35,019 bases of DNA from assembly GCA_964486725.1 (NCBI GenBank), contig CAZAOK010000035.1, positions 1 to 35,019 on the forward strand, given 5' to 3'. The position numbers and the translations under genes are program-made. This DNA is from M55B154 sp964486725 (GTDB lineage Bacteria > Spirochaetota > UBA4802 > UB4802). Positions within the stretch are counted from its first letter, which is position 1, and each line of letters begins with the position of its first letter. The notes beneath the pieces are model-generated. The model made no database searches. It was given only the letters and a program-made list of their open reading frames with translations, and was not told the DNA's origin. Of the stretch, positions 23,826 to 32,078 are shown piece after piece.

Positions 23826-25349
23826 CTATTTCTTTGAGTCGGGTCTCTCCAGTATACCAACGATCCTGTTTCCGGGAACCAGGTACTCTTTCATCACCTT
23901 CTTCACATCCTCGCAGGTGATGGAGCGTACCTGTTCCAGGTAATCGGCAAAATACCTCCAGTCCTGAAACACGGTCTGGTAATAATTGAGGGTTCTGGCT
24001 ATCCCCATGTTAGTATCCATATCGAATACGATTGAAGATTCAGTGCTGTTAATCACCCGCTGAATATCCTCGTCGCTGCACTCATTAAGAAGCCTGTCGA
24101 TTTCGTCATAAATGGCCTTCTCCAGTTGCCCGGGTTCTACTGAACTTACCGGCGCCGCTGCAATAACGAAAAGGTTATCATACCTTGACCCGGGATACCC
24201 GTTCCACGCGTTCACCGACGATGCAAGCTGTTTGTCCATAACCAGTGATGAGTACAGGCGGGAACTTTTCCCCCTTGAAAGAAGTGACGCAACCACGTCG
24301 AACACGTAATCCTCTTTGGAGGGTGCCGTAGGCTTATGCCATCCAATAACCAGGTAGGGGTTTGCCTTATCTTTCAGCACGAACCGTCTTTCAAGATTCT
24401 GCCGGGATTCCTCAATGGCGATGGCCTGCCGCGAATGTCCACGGGGCAGCGATCCAAAGTGCTTCTCAAGCAATTTTCTTGTTTCTTTCACATCCATGTC
24501 ACCAACGATGGTGATATTCATATTCTCAGGTGTATAATTATCATAATAAAACTTCCTGATCTTGCTGATAGAAAGATAGGGAATATTCGATTTCCAGCCT
24601 ATGATTGGATGGCGGTAAGGGTGTGCAAGAAAGCTTAAGGCCGTAAAATCTTCAAAAAGCCTTGCCACCGGTGATGATTCATAGCGCATCAGCCTTTCTT
24701 CATACACCGTATTACGCTCGAGGTAGAATTCACGTAATACGGGATGGCGTATTCTCTCAGACTCAAGCCGGGCCCACAACTCCAGCTTTGAAGAGGGCAG
24801 TTCAATATAGTAGGTGGTTTTATCCCTCGAAGTAGAGGCATTAAAGCCAACCCCCCCTGCCCGTGTGTAAATGCTGTCATAGGGAGAATGAACAATGTAT
24901 TTCTTGTGCTGCTTTTGCAGCTGTTTCAGCTGCTCTTTCAATTCTGGCAGCATTACATTGTCAGGATTTTCAAGTGAGAGACGGTCGATGGTTTCGCCCA
25001 CTGCCTCTATCTTCTGCAGAATTTTCTTTTCTTTCGCGTAATTCTTCGTACCGATTTTATCGGTACCCTTAAAGAGCATGTGCTCAAGCAGGTGGGCCGC
25101 TCCCATGGTGTCATAGCTTTCATCTGCCGATCCCACCCGAAATGAAGTTATGAGGGACAGGGTTGGTGCCAGCTCCCTTTTCAGCAGCAGGCAGGATATA
25201 CCGTTTGAAAGTGAAAAGGTTATCACCTCCTCTTTCAGGTATGCGCTCACATCGGTAACGGGTTCTGACCTGGCAGGTAACACAGTCACCATACATACTG
25301 CAACTATCGCGAAAACAACACCTGTAATCATATACCTGAAGTCTTTCAT
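23826..25349 (-). CDS. M16-family zinc metallopeptidase, exported, active-site intact
   Basis: A 507-aa exported peptidase (signal peptide about 1-28). The inverted zinc motif HLLEH is at residues 86-90, and the third ligand is E217 in ERNTVYEERL. An insertion of about 55 residues (roughly 103-160) rich in Lys, Leu and Gln, probably coiled coil, separates the motif from the rest of the N-terminal half. Compared with its partner at 21261-22682 it lacks the RxxxGLAY segment, as expected for the catalytic subunit of a heterodimer. GGAGA precedes the start by 6 bases. It lies 28 bases after the gene for the 127-aa protein and is probably cotranscribed with it. Confidence 0.9.
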   Translation of the reverse strand: MKDFRYMITGVVFAIVAVCMVTVLPARSEPVTDVSAYLKEEVITFSLSNGISCLLLKRELAPTLSLITSFRVGSADESYDTMGAAHLLEHMLFKGTDKIGTKNYAKEKKILQKIEAVGETIDRLSLENPDNVMLPELKEQLKQLQKQHKKYIVHSPYDSIYTRAGGVGFNASTSRDKTTYYIELPSSKLELWARLESERIRHPVLREFYLERNTVYEERLMRYESSPVARLFEDFTALSFLAHPYRHPIIGWKSNIPYLSISKIRKFYYDNYTPENMNITIVGDMDVKETRKLLEKHFGSLPRGHSRQAIAIEESRQNLERRFVLKDKANPYLVIGWHKPTAPSKEDYVFDVVASLLSRGKSSRLYSSLVMDKQLASSVNAWNGYPGSRYDNLFVIAAAPVSSVEPGQLEKAIYDEIDRLLNECSDEDIQRVINSTESSIVFDMDTNMGIARTLNYYQTVFQDWRYFADYLEQVRSITCEDVKKVMKEYLVPGNRIVGILERPDSKK

Positions 25350-25377
25350 AAGTTCTCCAACATGTTAATAATAATTT

Positions 25378-25761
25378 CTATTCAGATTTGCTGTCAGGAT
25401 CAATTCCCTGCTTTTCAAGTATTTCCCGTGCGGCAATTTTCAACTTTGGGGAAACCTTGAGTGGGGGTAATTCCACCTTGTATTTACTCTCATCACTGCC
25501 ATTGTCCTCCCTGATCCAGCGGCCCAGGGCGTATACCATGCGTTCCATTATTTCGTTGATCTTTCCCCTGTCCCCCGCCAGCCGGTAAAATTTCAATGCG
25601 ATCAATGGCAGTTTTTTATCATAAAAATAAAGATCACCCACACGGTGAAGTCCATCCTTGTAACCTGTTTTTACGAATATCTCAATGGCTTCCTTTATAT
25701 CTCCCCGGTTGAACAGTTCGTTTCCCTTTCTCACAAGGGCTGCCCTTTCTTTGCTGTCCAT
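25378..25761 (-). CDS. Conserved helical protein of spirochaete type
   Basis: A 127-aa soluble protein. KERAALVRKGNELFNRGD at the N-terminus followed by TGYKDGLHRVGDLYFYDKK and ALKFYRLAGDRGKI forms a TPR-like helical array. It resembles a small protein that I recall as conserved in spirochaetes, with unknown function. No signal peptide. It precedes the active M16 gene by 28 bases on the same strand. The lineage hint is from memory and should be treated as moderate. Confidence 0.72.
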   Translation of the reverse strand: MDSKERAALVRKGNELFNRGDIKEAIEIFVKTGYKDGLHRVGDLYFYDKKLPLIALKFYRLAGDRGKINEIMERMVYALGRWIREDNGSDESKYKVELPPLKVSPKLKIAAREILEKQGIDPDSKSE

Positions 25762-25788
25762 TGTACACCACGTTCATTAAAATTTATG

Positions 25789-25814
25789 CGTCAAAAAAAC
25801 AGTTTTTATTGACG
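25789..25814. promoter_or_regulatory. Near-perfect dyad upstream of vor operon and 127-aa gene
   Basis: CGTCAAAAAAAC (25789-25800) and GTTTTTATTGACG (25802-25814) are inverted repeats with one extra base, centred on 25801. The right arm contains TTGACG, which with TATCTT at 25832-25837 (17-bp spacer) could form a second, distal plus-strand promoter. A repressor site is possible. Confidence 0.4.
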
Positions 25815-25902
25815 TACATGCAATAACGAATTATCTTTGCCTTACTTATTACAATACAGGTTTACAATCATACTTACCTTGTAACGGGTATACCAACTTA
25901 GT

Positions 25903-25917
25903 TACATTATAAATGTA
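25903..25917. promoter_or_regulatory. Short perfect dyad TACATT-ATA-AATGTA
   Basis: A 15-bp perfect inverted repeat lies just upstream of the proposed vor promoter (25924-25951). The location fits an activator or repressor site. No family consensus is recognised. Confidence 0.3.
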
Positions 25918-25923
25918 CCAGAC

Positions 25924-25951
25924 GTGACAAATATTACAAGAATATTATAAT
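25924..25951 (+). promoter_or_regulatory. Promoter of the vorDBAC operon
   Basis: GTGACA (25924-25929) and TATAAT (25946-25951), a perfect -10, are separated by 16 bp. The predicted leader is about 74 bases to the vorD start. Confidence 0.6.
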
Positions 25952-26031
25952 AAAAGATGCATCAATATTTCATTTAATTATTTTGTCAGAAAAAAACGAA
26001 AAACCAGGAAAACGAAGAACAGGGAAAACCT

Positions 26032-26241
26032 ATGGCACATATAATAATCGATGTGGACAGGTGCAAGGGATGTTATTTCTGCGTAGAATACTGTCCAAAG
26101 AAACTAATTACCATATCAAAACAACACAACAAACAGGGATACTTTCCCGCCGAATTTCTGCTGGAAGAAGAGGACAAATGCACCGGCTGCAGTTTATGCG
26201 CAATCATGTGTCCTGACACAGCCATCGAGGTGTACAAATGA
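26032..26241 (+). CDS. vorD: 2-oxoacid:ferredoxin oxidoreductase, ferredoxin-like delta subunit
   Basis: A 69-aa protein with two [4Fe-4S] motifs: CKGCYFCVEYCP near residues 11-22 and CTGCSLCAIMCP near 49-60. It carries electrons from the thiamine active site of the complex to free ferredoxin. AGGGA lies about 7 bases upstream. The stop overlaps the vorB start as ATGA (26238-26241). Confidence 0.92.
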   Translation: MAHIIIDVDRCKGCYFCVEYCPKKLITISKQHNKQGYFPAEFLLEEEDKCTGCSLCAIMCPDTAIEVYK

Positions 26242-27290
26242 GCGAACGCGTATTGACCAAGGGTAACATAGCACTGGCAGAGGGGGCCATACAGGCGGGG
26301 TGCAGCTTCTATTTCGGTTATCCCATCACCCCGCAAAACGATATACCGGAATACCTGGCACTGAACCTGCCAAAAAAGGGCGGGGTATTCGTGCCCGCCG
26401 AAAGCGAGGTGGCGTCCATCAACATGGTAATGGGGGCTTCCGCCTCGGGGGCCCGGTCAATGACCTCGTCGTCAGGCCCCGGCATCTCCCTCATGCAGGA
26501 GGGCCTTTCATACATGGGAGGATCAGAACTGCCGGGTGTTGTCGTAAATATCATGCGATGCGGTCCGGGGCTTGGAGGCATCGCTCCCACGCAGGGTGAT
26601 TACAACCAGGCGGTGCACGGCGGGGGACACGGCGACTACCGTAATATTGTTCTTGCCCCCGCTTCAGTACAGGAAATGTTCGATTTTACCATAAAGGCAT
26701 TTGAGCTGGCGGACAAATACCGTAACCCCGCCATGGTAATCGCCGATGCCATGGTTGGCCAGTTCCAGGAGCCATGCCGGTTAACCCCGCAATCTCCCAT
26801 CCAGGAATTCGATAAACCATGGGCGCTGACAGGCTGCAGGGGACGTGAACCACAGCTTTTGAAGTCCCTGTACCTGGGTCCCGGCGAACAGGAGGCCCAC
26901 AACCTGGATCTGAAAGAAAAGTACGACCTGATCAGTGAGAACGAAGTATTATATGAAACCCGCTATATGGATGATGCCGATCTCATGATCGTCGCTTTCG
27001 GCACCCCCGCCCGGGTGGCCAAGACCGCCATTGGCATGGCACGCAAAGAAGGCATGAAGGTGGGGCTTCTACGTCCCCAGACACTTTTTCCATTTCCAGA
27101 AAAAGAGATCGATGAGTTTTCATCAAAAATCGGGAAAGTGCTTGTGGTAGAGATGAACACCGGGCAGATGCTTCGGGACGTGAAGATAGCAGCCCATCAT
27201 GATGCAGAAATATATTTTTACGGTCGTCCGGGTGGTGGAATTCCCTACCCTGATGACATACTGGCCGAGATCAAAAAGGCCTTACAGTGA
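26238..27290 (+). CDS. vorB: 2-oxoacid:ferredoxin oxidoreductase alpha subunit (VorB-like)
   Basis: A 350-aa alpha subunit. FYFGYPITPQNDIPEYL near the N-terminus and the GASASGARSMTSSSGPG loop near residues 70-90 are typical of the pyrimidine-binding domain. The second domain carries DLMIVAFGTPARVAKTA. The complex oxidatively decarboxylates a 2-oxoacid to the acyl-CoA and reduces ferredoxin. Motifs and the D-B-A-C gene order suggest branched-chain 2-oxoacids (VOR), but 2-oxoglutarate (KOR) use cannot be excluded. Confidence 0.9.
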   Translation: MSERVLTKGNIALAEGAIQAGCSFYFGYPITPQNDIPEYLALNLPKKGGVFVPAESEVASINMVMGASASGARSMTSSSGPGISLMQEGLSYMGGSELPGVVVNIMRCGPGLGGIAPTQGDYNQAVHGGGHGDYRNIVLAPASVQEMFDFTIKAFELADKYRNPAMVIADAMVGQFQEPCRLTPQSPIQEFDKPWALTGCRGREPQLLKSLYLGPGEQEAHNLDLKEKYDLISENEVLYETRYMDDADLMIVAFGTPARVAKTAIGMARKEGMKVGLLRPQTLFPFPEKEIDEFSSKIGKVLVVEMNTGQMLRDVKIAAHHDAEIYFYGRPGGGIPYPDDILAEIKKALQ

Positions 27291-27297
27291 GGAGATC

Positions 27298-28050
27298 ATG
27301 AACAAGGTATACGGCAGACCGGCAACATTGAAAGATACACCAACCCACTTCTGCCCGGGGTGCACCCACGGGATCGCCCACCGTATCGTGGCCGAAGTGA
27401 TCGAGGAGCTGGATATTCAGGACCGCACCATAGGCATCCCGGGTGTGGGGTGTTGCGTATTTTTATATCATTACTTCCCAATAGATGTGTTTGAAGCTCC
27501 CCACGGCAGAGCCCCGGCATGCGCCACCGGTATGAAACGGGTGCAGCCTGAAAAGATTGTCTTTGCCTACCAGGGTGACGGCGACATGGCCGCAATCGGC
27601 ACCTCAGAGGTAATCCATGCCGCTAACCGTGGTGAGAATATAACCGTTATCTACGTAAACAACTCGGTGTACGGTATGACGGGGGGACAGATGGCACCCA
27701 CCACACTGCTTGGTCAGCAGACCACCACCAGCCCGTACGGGCGCAATTTCAAAACCGACGGGTATCCCATTAAAATGGCAGAAATGCTGGCCACACTTGA
27801 GGGGGTTGCCTATTCAGCCAGGGTGGCCCTTCACAAGCCCAAGTACGTAATCCAGGCGAAGAAAGCGGTAAAGAAGGCCTTCCAGATGCAGCTTGACGAT
27901 ATGGGATTCTCCATGGTTGAAATGCTGTCAACCTGTAACACCAACTGGAGAGTATCCCCGCTTGAGGCCATCGAAACAGTGGAGAACGAGATGATACCAT
28001 ATTACCCGCTTGGTGTATACAAGGAACGAACCGGAAAAGATTTTCTCTAA
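27298..28050 (+). CDS. vorA: 2-oxoacid:ferredoxin oxidoreductase beta subunit (TPP-binding)
   Basis: A 250-aa beta subunit. FCPGCTHGIAHR near residue 17 and GVGCC further on are family landmarks. The thiamine diphosphate site is GDGDMAAIGTSEVIHAANR, followed by NNSVYGMTGGQMAPTT. The start at 27298 has GGAG four to seven bases upstream and follows the vorB stop by 7 bases; a longer frame from 27199 overlaps vorB and is not supported. Cotranscribed with the other three subunits. Confidence 0.92.
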   Translation: MNKVYGRPATLKDTPTHFCPGCTHGIAHRIVAEVIEELDIQDRTIGIPGVGCCVFLYHYFPIDVFEAPHGRAPACATGMKRVQPEKIVFAYQGDGDMAAIGTSEVIHAANRGENITVIYVNNSVYGMTGGQMAPTTLLGQQTTTSPYGRNFKTDGYPIKMAEMLATLEGVAYSARVALHKPKYVIQAKKAVKKAFQMQLDDMGFSMVEMLSTCNTNWRVSPLEAIETVENEMIPYYPLGVYKERTGKDFL

Positions 28051-28065
28051 CACGAGGAGGACACC

Positions 28066-28605
28066 GTGTATTATGACGTAATAATGGCAGGTTTCGGGGG
28101 ACAGGGCATACAGATCATCAGCCAGGTGCTGGTAGTGGCTGCAATTAACAAGGGGCTTGAGGTAACCTACCTGCCCTCATACGGCGTCGAGAAAAGGGGT
28201 GGACGCACCAATGTTACCGTGATGGTCTCCGATGAAGAGATCGGTTCACCGGTTACCGGGCATCCCTGCGCGGTAATCGCCATGGATAAAATAGCCCTCG
28301 ACCAGTACCAGGACATGGTGCAGGATAATGGACTTCTTATCGCCAACACCAGTCTTATTGATCCATCAGACATAAAGAACGGCAAGCACGCAACCCTGCA
28401 CCTGAAATGCAACGAGGAAGCGGTCTCAATGGGAAATCCCAGGCTGGCCAACATGCTGGCCCTTGGTGCCCTTCTTACCACTACCGGTTTTATCAGCTTC
28501 GATGATATCAGGAAAAGTTTAGAAGAGGTACTACCCGAACGTCTTCGTGATTCAATTCCCGGCAACCTGGAAGCCATTAAGCGTGGGATGGAACTGGCGG
28601 GGTAA
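28066..28605 (+). CDS. vorC: 2-oxoacid:ferredoxin oxidoreductase gamma subunit
   Basis: A 179-aa gamma subunit with AGFGGQGIQIISQVL at the N-terminus and SYGVEKRGGRTNVTVMVSD, both typical of the family that closes the CoA-binding face. The start is GTG 28066 with GAGGAGG six bases before it. It is the last gene of the vor operon; a degenerate repeat copy follows within 10 bases of the stop. Confidence 0.92.
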   Translation: MYYDVIMAGFGGQGIQIISQVLVVAAINKGLEVTYLPSYGVEKRGGRTNVTVMVSDEEIGSPVTGHPCAVIAMDKIALDQYQDMVQDNGLLIANTSLIDPSDIKNGKHATLHLKCNEEAVSMGNPRLANMLALGALLTTTGFISFDDIRKSLEEVLPERLRDSIPGNLEAIKRGMELAG

Positions 28606-28613
28606 AAGGATTC

Positions 28614-28713
28614 ACCACAGAGGCACTGAGAGCACAGAGATATGCGTGGGGATTTACCGCAACATCTCGACTACGCTCGATAACCGGCGCTAAGGGCGGT
28701 AAGTTCGCAGAGG
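28614..28713. repeat. Degenerate or chimeric copy of the dispersed palindromic repeat
   Basis: It begins with ACCACAGAG (28614-28622), the same terminus as the element at 2963-3135, and later has GGCGCTAAGGGCGG and CGCAGAGG. Between them lies CATCTCGACTACGCTCGATA, which is absent from the other copies here and looks like another repeat family inserted or fused. It separates the vor operon from the permease gene. Confidence 0.55.
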
Positions 28714-28740
28714 AAATAATAGTAACGGGTTTTGTTTTCA

Positions 28741-30039
28741 ATGAATGATGAGCAATCCACACATTTGAAAAGAACACTGGGGTTCTGGGCGCTTACCGCA
28801 TACGGGGTGGGGGATATCCTGGGAGCCGGCATCTATGCCCTTATGGGCAAGGTTGCCGGCACTGCCGGGTACTACAGCTGGCTGGCCTTCCTGGTTTCCC
28901 TTACCGTTGCCGCAATCACCGCCCTCTCCTATTCTGAGCTGGTTACCCGGTTCCCTAAAAGCGGCGGTGAATCATACTATACTGAACAGGGTTTTGGCAG
29001 AAAGGGGATCGCCCTTGTGGCAGGCTGGCTTGTGTTCTGCGCCGGCACCTTCTCACTTGCAGCCATATCCAGGGCCTTCAGCGGCTATCTTCGCGGCATG
29101 GTGCCCGGTATTCCTGACTGGTTTCTGGTAATCGCATTCATTCTTGTGCTGGGATATATCAATTACCGCGGCATACGTGAATCATCAACCGCCAATATCA
29201 TATGCACCATCATTGAAGCATCAGGCCTTGTTTTCGTCATCGTTGCAGGTGCACTGCTGCTTGCGAATAACCCTTCACAGGCAGAAATTCCGGCAAGTGC
29301 ACCGCAGACTATACCATGGGGACAGGTGCTCAGCGGGGCCGCACTGGCATTCTTCGCCTTCATCGGTTTCCAGGACATGGTGAACATCGCCGAAGAGGTG
29401 AAAGAGCCCGAACGAATATTCCCCCGGGCCATCATCACCGCCCTTGCTGTTGCGGGTGTGTTGTATATAATCATCGCCGTAATCGCCACACTGGCTGTTT
29501 CACCTGAAATCCTGGCAAAATCTAACGCCCCTCTGCTTGAGGTGGTGCGTGCTTCACGGGGATCTTCATTTGACTGGATGTTTACCGTCATCGCCATATT
29601 CGCCGTGGCCAACACCGGGCTTTTGAATTTCATCATGGCATCCCGTCTTATCTACGGCATGTCACGCCAGCGCCTCCTGCCCCAATGGCTTAACGCGGTA
29701 CATCACAGTCGGCACACCCCCCATCACGCCATTGCCGCCGTACTGGTTGCCGCCCTGGTGCTTGCCATATCCGGCACCATCACCTACCTTGCCGGCACAA
29801 CCAGCGTGTTGCTACTCATCGTATACGTTACCGTCAACTTCGCCCTGGTGCTCATCAAGCTGCGTGGGGAGAAGAAGGCTTCGTTCAATATTCCTATCGT
29901 CATTCCCATGCTTGGGGCCCTTACCAGCCTGGCATTGATTGCCTTCACCGGGCAGGGTATACTGCTTATCTCGCTGGTGCTGGTACTGATGGGAGTAGCA
30001 CTGGTGGTGGTACGGCAGTATCGTGCCGTTGAAAAATAG
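28741..30039 (+). CDS. APC-family amino acid permease
   Basis: A 432-aa inner-membrane transporter with about 12 hydrophobic segments. The first carries the APC signature GFWALTAYGVGDILGAGIYA (unwound Gly-rich helix 1), and FIGFQDMVNIAEEVKEPER sits after the sixth, as in cationic or neutral amino acid permeases. The ATG at 28741 is preferred over a TTG at 28732. No strong ribosome binding site is visible close by. It sits 135 bases after vorC across a repeat copy, so it may have its own promoter. Amino acid uptake to feed the 2-oxoacid oxidoreductase is plausible. The substrate is not known. Confidence 0.88.
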   Translation: MNDEQSTHLKRTLGFWALTAYGVGDILGAGIYALMGKVAGTAGYYSWLAFLVSLTVAAITALSYSELVTRFPKSGGESYYTEQGFGRKGIALVAGWLVFCAGTFSLAAISRAFSGYLRGMVPGIPDWFLVIAFILVLGYINYRGIRESSTANIICTIIEASGLVFVIVAGALLLANNPSQAEIPASAPQTIPWGQVLSGAALAFFAFIGFQDMVNIAEEVKEPERIFPRAIITALAVAGVLYIIIAVIATLAVSPEILAKSNAPLLEVVRASRGSSFDWMFTVIAIFAVANTGLLNFIMASRLIYGMSRQRLLPQWLNAVHHSRHTPHHAIAAVLVAALVLAISGTITYLAGTTSVLLLIVYVTVNFALVLIKLRGEKKASFNIPIVIPMLGALTSLALIAFTGQGILLISLVLVLMGVALVVVRQYRAVEK

Positions 30040-30150
30040 ACCTTTTTTTAAGGCTCATTCCGGTATTTTTGGGAAAACCATCATAATTTATTTTATGTTT
30101 ATAAATCATTATTGATAATCCCAAAAAGTTTATAATATCATACGGATGAT

Positions 30151-30210
30151 TAGTGAGTAGTGAGCCGTGAGAAGTGAACTGATCACTATCCACTACTAAC
30201 TTTTCACTTA
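30151..30210. repeat. Imperfect inverted repeat of AGTGA/GTAGTG type
   Basis: The stretch is built of TAGTGAGTAGTGAG and GTGAGAAGTGAACT on the left and CACTATCCACTACTAAC and TTTTCACT on the right, roughly inverted around TGATCA (30180-30185). It differs from the CACAGAG family. It sits between convergent permease and sulfatase genes and has no coding potential. Confidence 0.45.
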
Positions 30211-30289
30211 ATTCCATTTATCTGCGGTTAAAAAAAATTATTTTCAATTCCCAATAATCCGGAAAGACCCGTGAAACTTAATTGTTTGG

Positions 30290-31750
30290 TTAGAAATACT
30301 TATGACCCGGAGGTACCTGCTCGTATTCTTCCGGATCAAAATCCCTGCTGAATGGTTTACCGAGAAACGGATCATTGGTTCTTTCCATGTGGCCCTTGAG
30401 ATGTTTTTCAAGCTCTTCCTGTATTCCCTTATATTTCGGATCTCCGGCTAAATTATTCTGTTCGTTGGGATCACGCTTGAGATCGTATAACTCCTCGGGT
30501 ACCCGGGGTCTCTTCCAGGGGTGATTGGGCAGTTCACACATCCTGTGAGCCCATTCATCGTGATTATTCATGTCAAGTCCCACGGGGTTATCTGAATAAT
30601 TTTTTATGTATTTCCACCTGTGAGTGCGCACCGCCCTCGTTGGTATCCATTTAACATGGTCTGTTATCTGGATAAAAACTTTATCCCTTGTGGGTTCAGG
30701 TTTCTTATCGGTCATCATGCTTAAAAAAGATTTTCCTTCAACACTTTCAGGAACCGGGATTCCCGCTGCTTCAAGCAGGGTGGGCATAATATCAACTGAG
30801 CTGACAAGGTGATCAACCTGCCTGCCCGGTTTTATTTTTCCCGGCCATCTCACGAGTAAAGGTGTGGCTGCTCCCCGATCATAGCATGTCATGATCATAC
30901 CGGGATAGTGAGGGCCGTTGTCGCTTACGAACATCACCAGGGTGTTTTCCGCTAATCCCAGATCTTCCAGGGCCTGGAGTACCTCGCCTACAGCTTTATC
31001 CATAACCATATTCTGGCTGAAATACTTAGCTACATCTTCTCTTATCTCGGGCCAGTCCGGCAACGCCATGTAATCAGGTATAGTTATTTTTTCGGGATCA
31101 AAGGGGAACTCGGGGTCAAAATGGTATTCACCCCAGCGGTCCCGGTGACTATTCTTGTAATTTACCTGGAGAAAGAACCGGTTGTCCCGGTTGCGTTTCA
31201 GGAAATCGATAGTTTTGCTGCTGTCTTTAATCACATGATCATCGGCAAATATTCCGCTAAGCCGTTCATTGTATCCATACCATGATGTGGGGAAATAGGG
31301 GGCAACATGCCACTTTCCTTCAACGGCAGTATTATACCCTTTCTTTTTGAATAGATCTATCATAGTCGTTTTGAAGGGGGAAAGAGATTGCCATGGTTTG
31401 AGATGGGTTAGCGCGTCAACCCCGTTGGTAGTGGGATATTGACCTGTTATAAAGGTTGCCCGGCTTGGGGCACAGCTTGATGATACAACAAACGCGTTGT
31501 TAAACCGGGTCCCGTCTTTTCCAATGCTGTCAATATGAGCAGTGTTTACGTCAACATTTCCGTAACAGCTCAGGTCTCCTATTCCGAGATTGTCAGCGGT
31601 GATAAACAGGATATTCGGAAGGTCGGGGTCGGTTGAGAAAGTTTCTTTTGAACAACCGCTCATTGAAAGAAGGGGGCCTGCCGCGGCAGCAGCGGAAATT
31701 TTCAGAGAGTATCCCAGCGCCTCTCTTCTGCTGATTTTTCTCGTTTCCAT
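30290..31750 (-). CDS. Sulfatase, N-sulfoglucosamine sulfohydrolase (SGSH)-like, exported lipoprotein
   Basis: A 486-aa type I sulfatase. The N-terminus has a twin-arginine segment (SRREALG, residues 7-13), a hydrophobic stretch and a lipobox LSMSGC with Cys33, so export by Tat and lipid anchoring are likely. SSSCAPSRATFITGQYP holds the CxPSR motif; Cys93 would become formylglycine. The metal site reads ADN (52-54) where many sulfatases have DD. DYMALPDWPEIREDVAKYF and ELYDLKRDPNEQNNLAGDP resemble SGSH-type enzymes, which cleave N-sulfate from glucosamine. The start at 31750 has GGAGA about 7 bases upstream, in place of the ATG at 31762. No formylglycine-generating enzyme is encoded in the window. 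Confidence 0.88.
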   Translation of the reverse strand: METRKISRREALGYSLKISAAAAAGPLLSMSGCSKETFSTDPDLPNILFITADNLGIGDLSCYGNVDVNTAHIDSIGKDGTRFNNAFVVSSSCAPSRATFITGQYPTTNGVDALTHLKPWQSLSPFKTTMIDLFKKKGYNTAVEGKWHVAPYFPTSWYGYNERLSGIFADDHVIKDSSKTIDFLKRNRDNRFFLQVNYKNSHRDRWGEYHFDPEFPFDPEKITIPDYMALPDWPEIREDVAKYFSQNMVMDKAVGEVLQALEDLGLAENTLVMFVSDNGPHYPGMIMTCYDRGAATPLLVRWPGKIKPGRQVDHLVSSVDIMPTLLEAAGIPVPESVEGKSFLSMMTDKKPEPTRDKVFIQITDHVKWIPTRAVRTHRWKYIKNYSDNPVGLDMNNHDEWAHRMCELPNHPWKRPRVPEELYDLKRDPNEQNNLAGDPKYKGIQEELEKHLKGHMERTNDPFLGKPFSRDFDPEEYEQVPPGHKYF

Positions 31751-32078
31751 ATTTTTCTCCATTTTATTTAATATGCAATATCAAAAATACCCGGCATGTT
31801 TATTATATACCGCGATGGTACGCCAATATAATGAATATAATATATCTATATCATCTTGTCCGGTCATTTTGTCATTTTCAACAAAATGGCCGGTTGTATA
31901 AAGACGTCTCACCAGCGTGTCAAATGCCTTTCGCGTATCACGCATCCCTAACTGACACCAGTCTCATCCCGGAAATGCGGATCATCATCACAATGGGGAT
32001 GAACTGTTTTCGGGTATATGAAGGACGCCGGGAAGAATCCCTGGGATACGTCGAAACCATTGTTATCTCTTTTCCCGA
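31751..32078. other. Upstream region of the sulfatase gene
   Basis: 328 bases with no supported gene. The half near the sulfatase is very AT-rich (31790-31850) and would suit a promoter. A strong hairpin lies at 31860-31893. A frame on the plus strand (31831-32115) runs across it without ribosome binding site or recognisable content. Confidence 0.45.
31860..31893. promoter_or_regulatory. Long hairpin upstream of sulfatase
   Basis: The arms CCGGTCATTTTGT (31860-31872) and ACAAAATGGCCGG (31881-31893) pair over 13 bases with a single T/G wobble around an 8-nt loop. No T-run follows on either strand, so it is not a standard terminator. It lies 110 bases upstream of the sulfatase start; an operator or RNA structure in the leader is possible. 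Confidence 0.5.

Noticed and set aside
29163..29636. 157-codon open frame on the minus strand
   Set aside because: Antisense to the permease gene; composition is that of a mirrored membrane protein.
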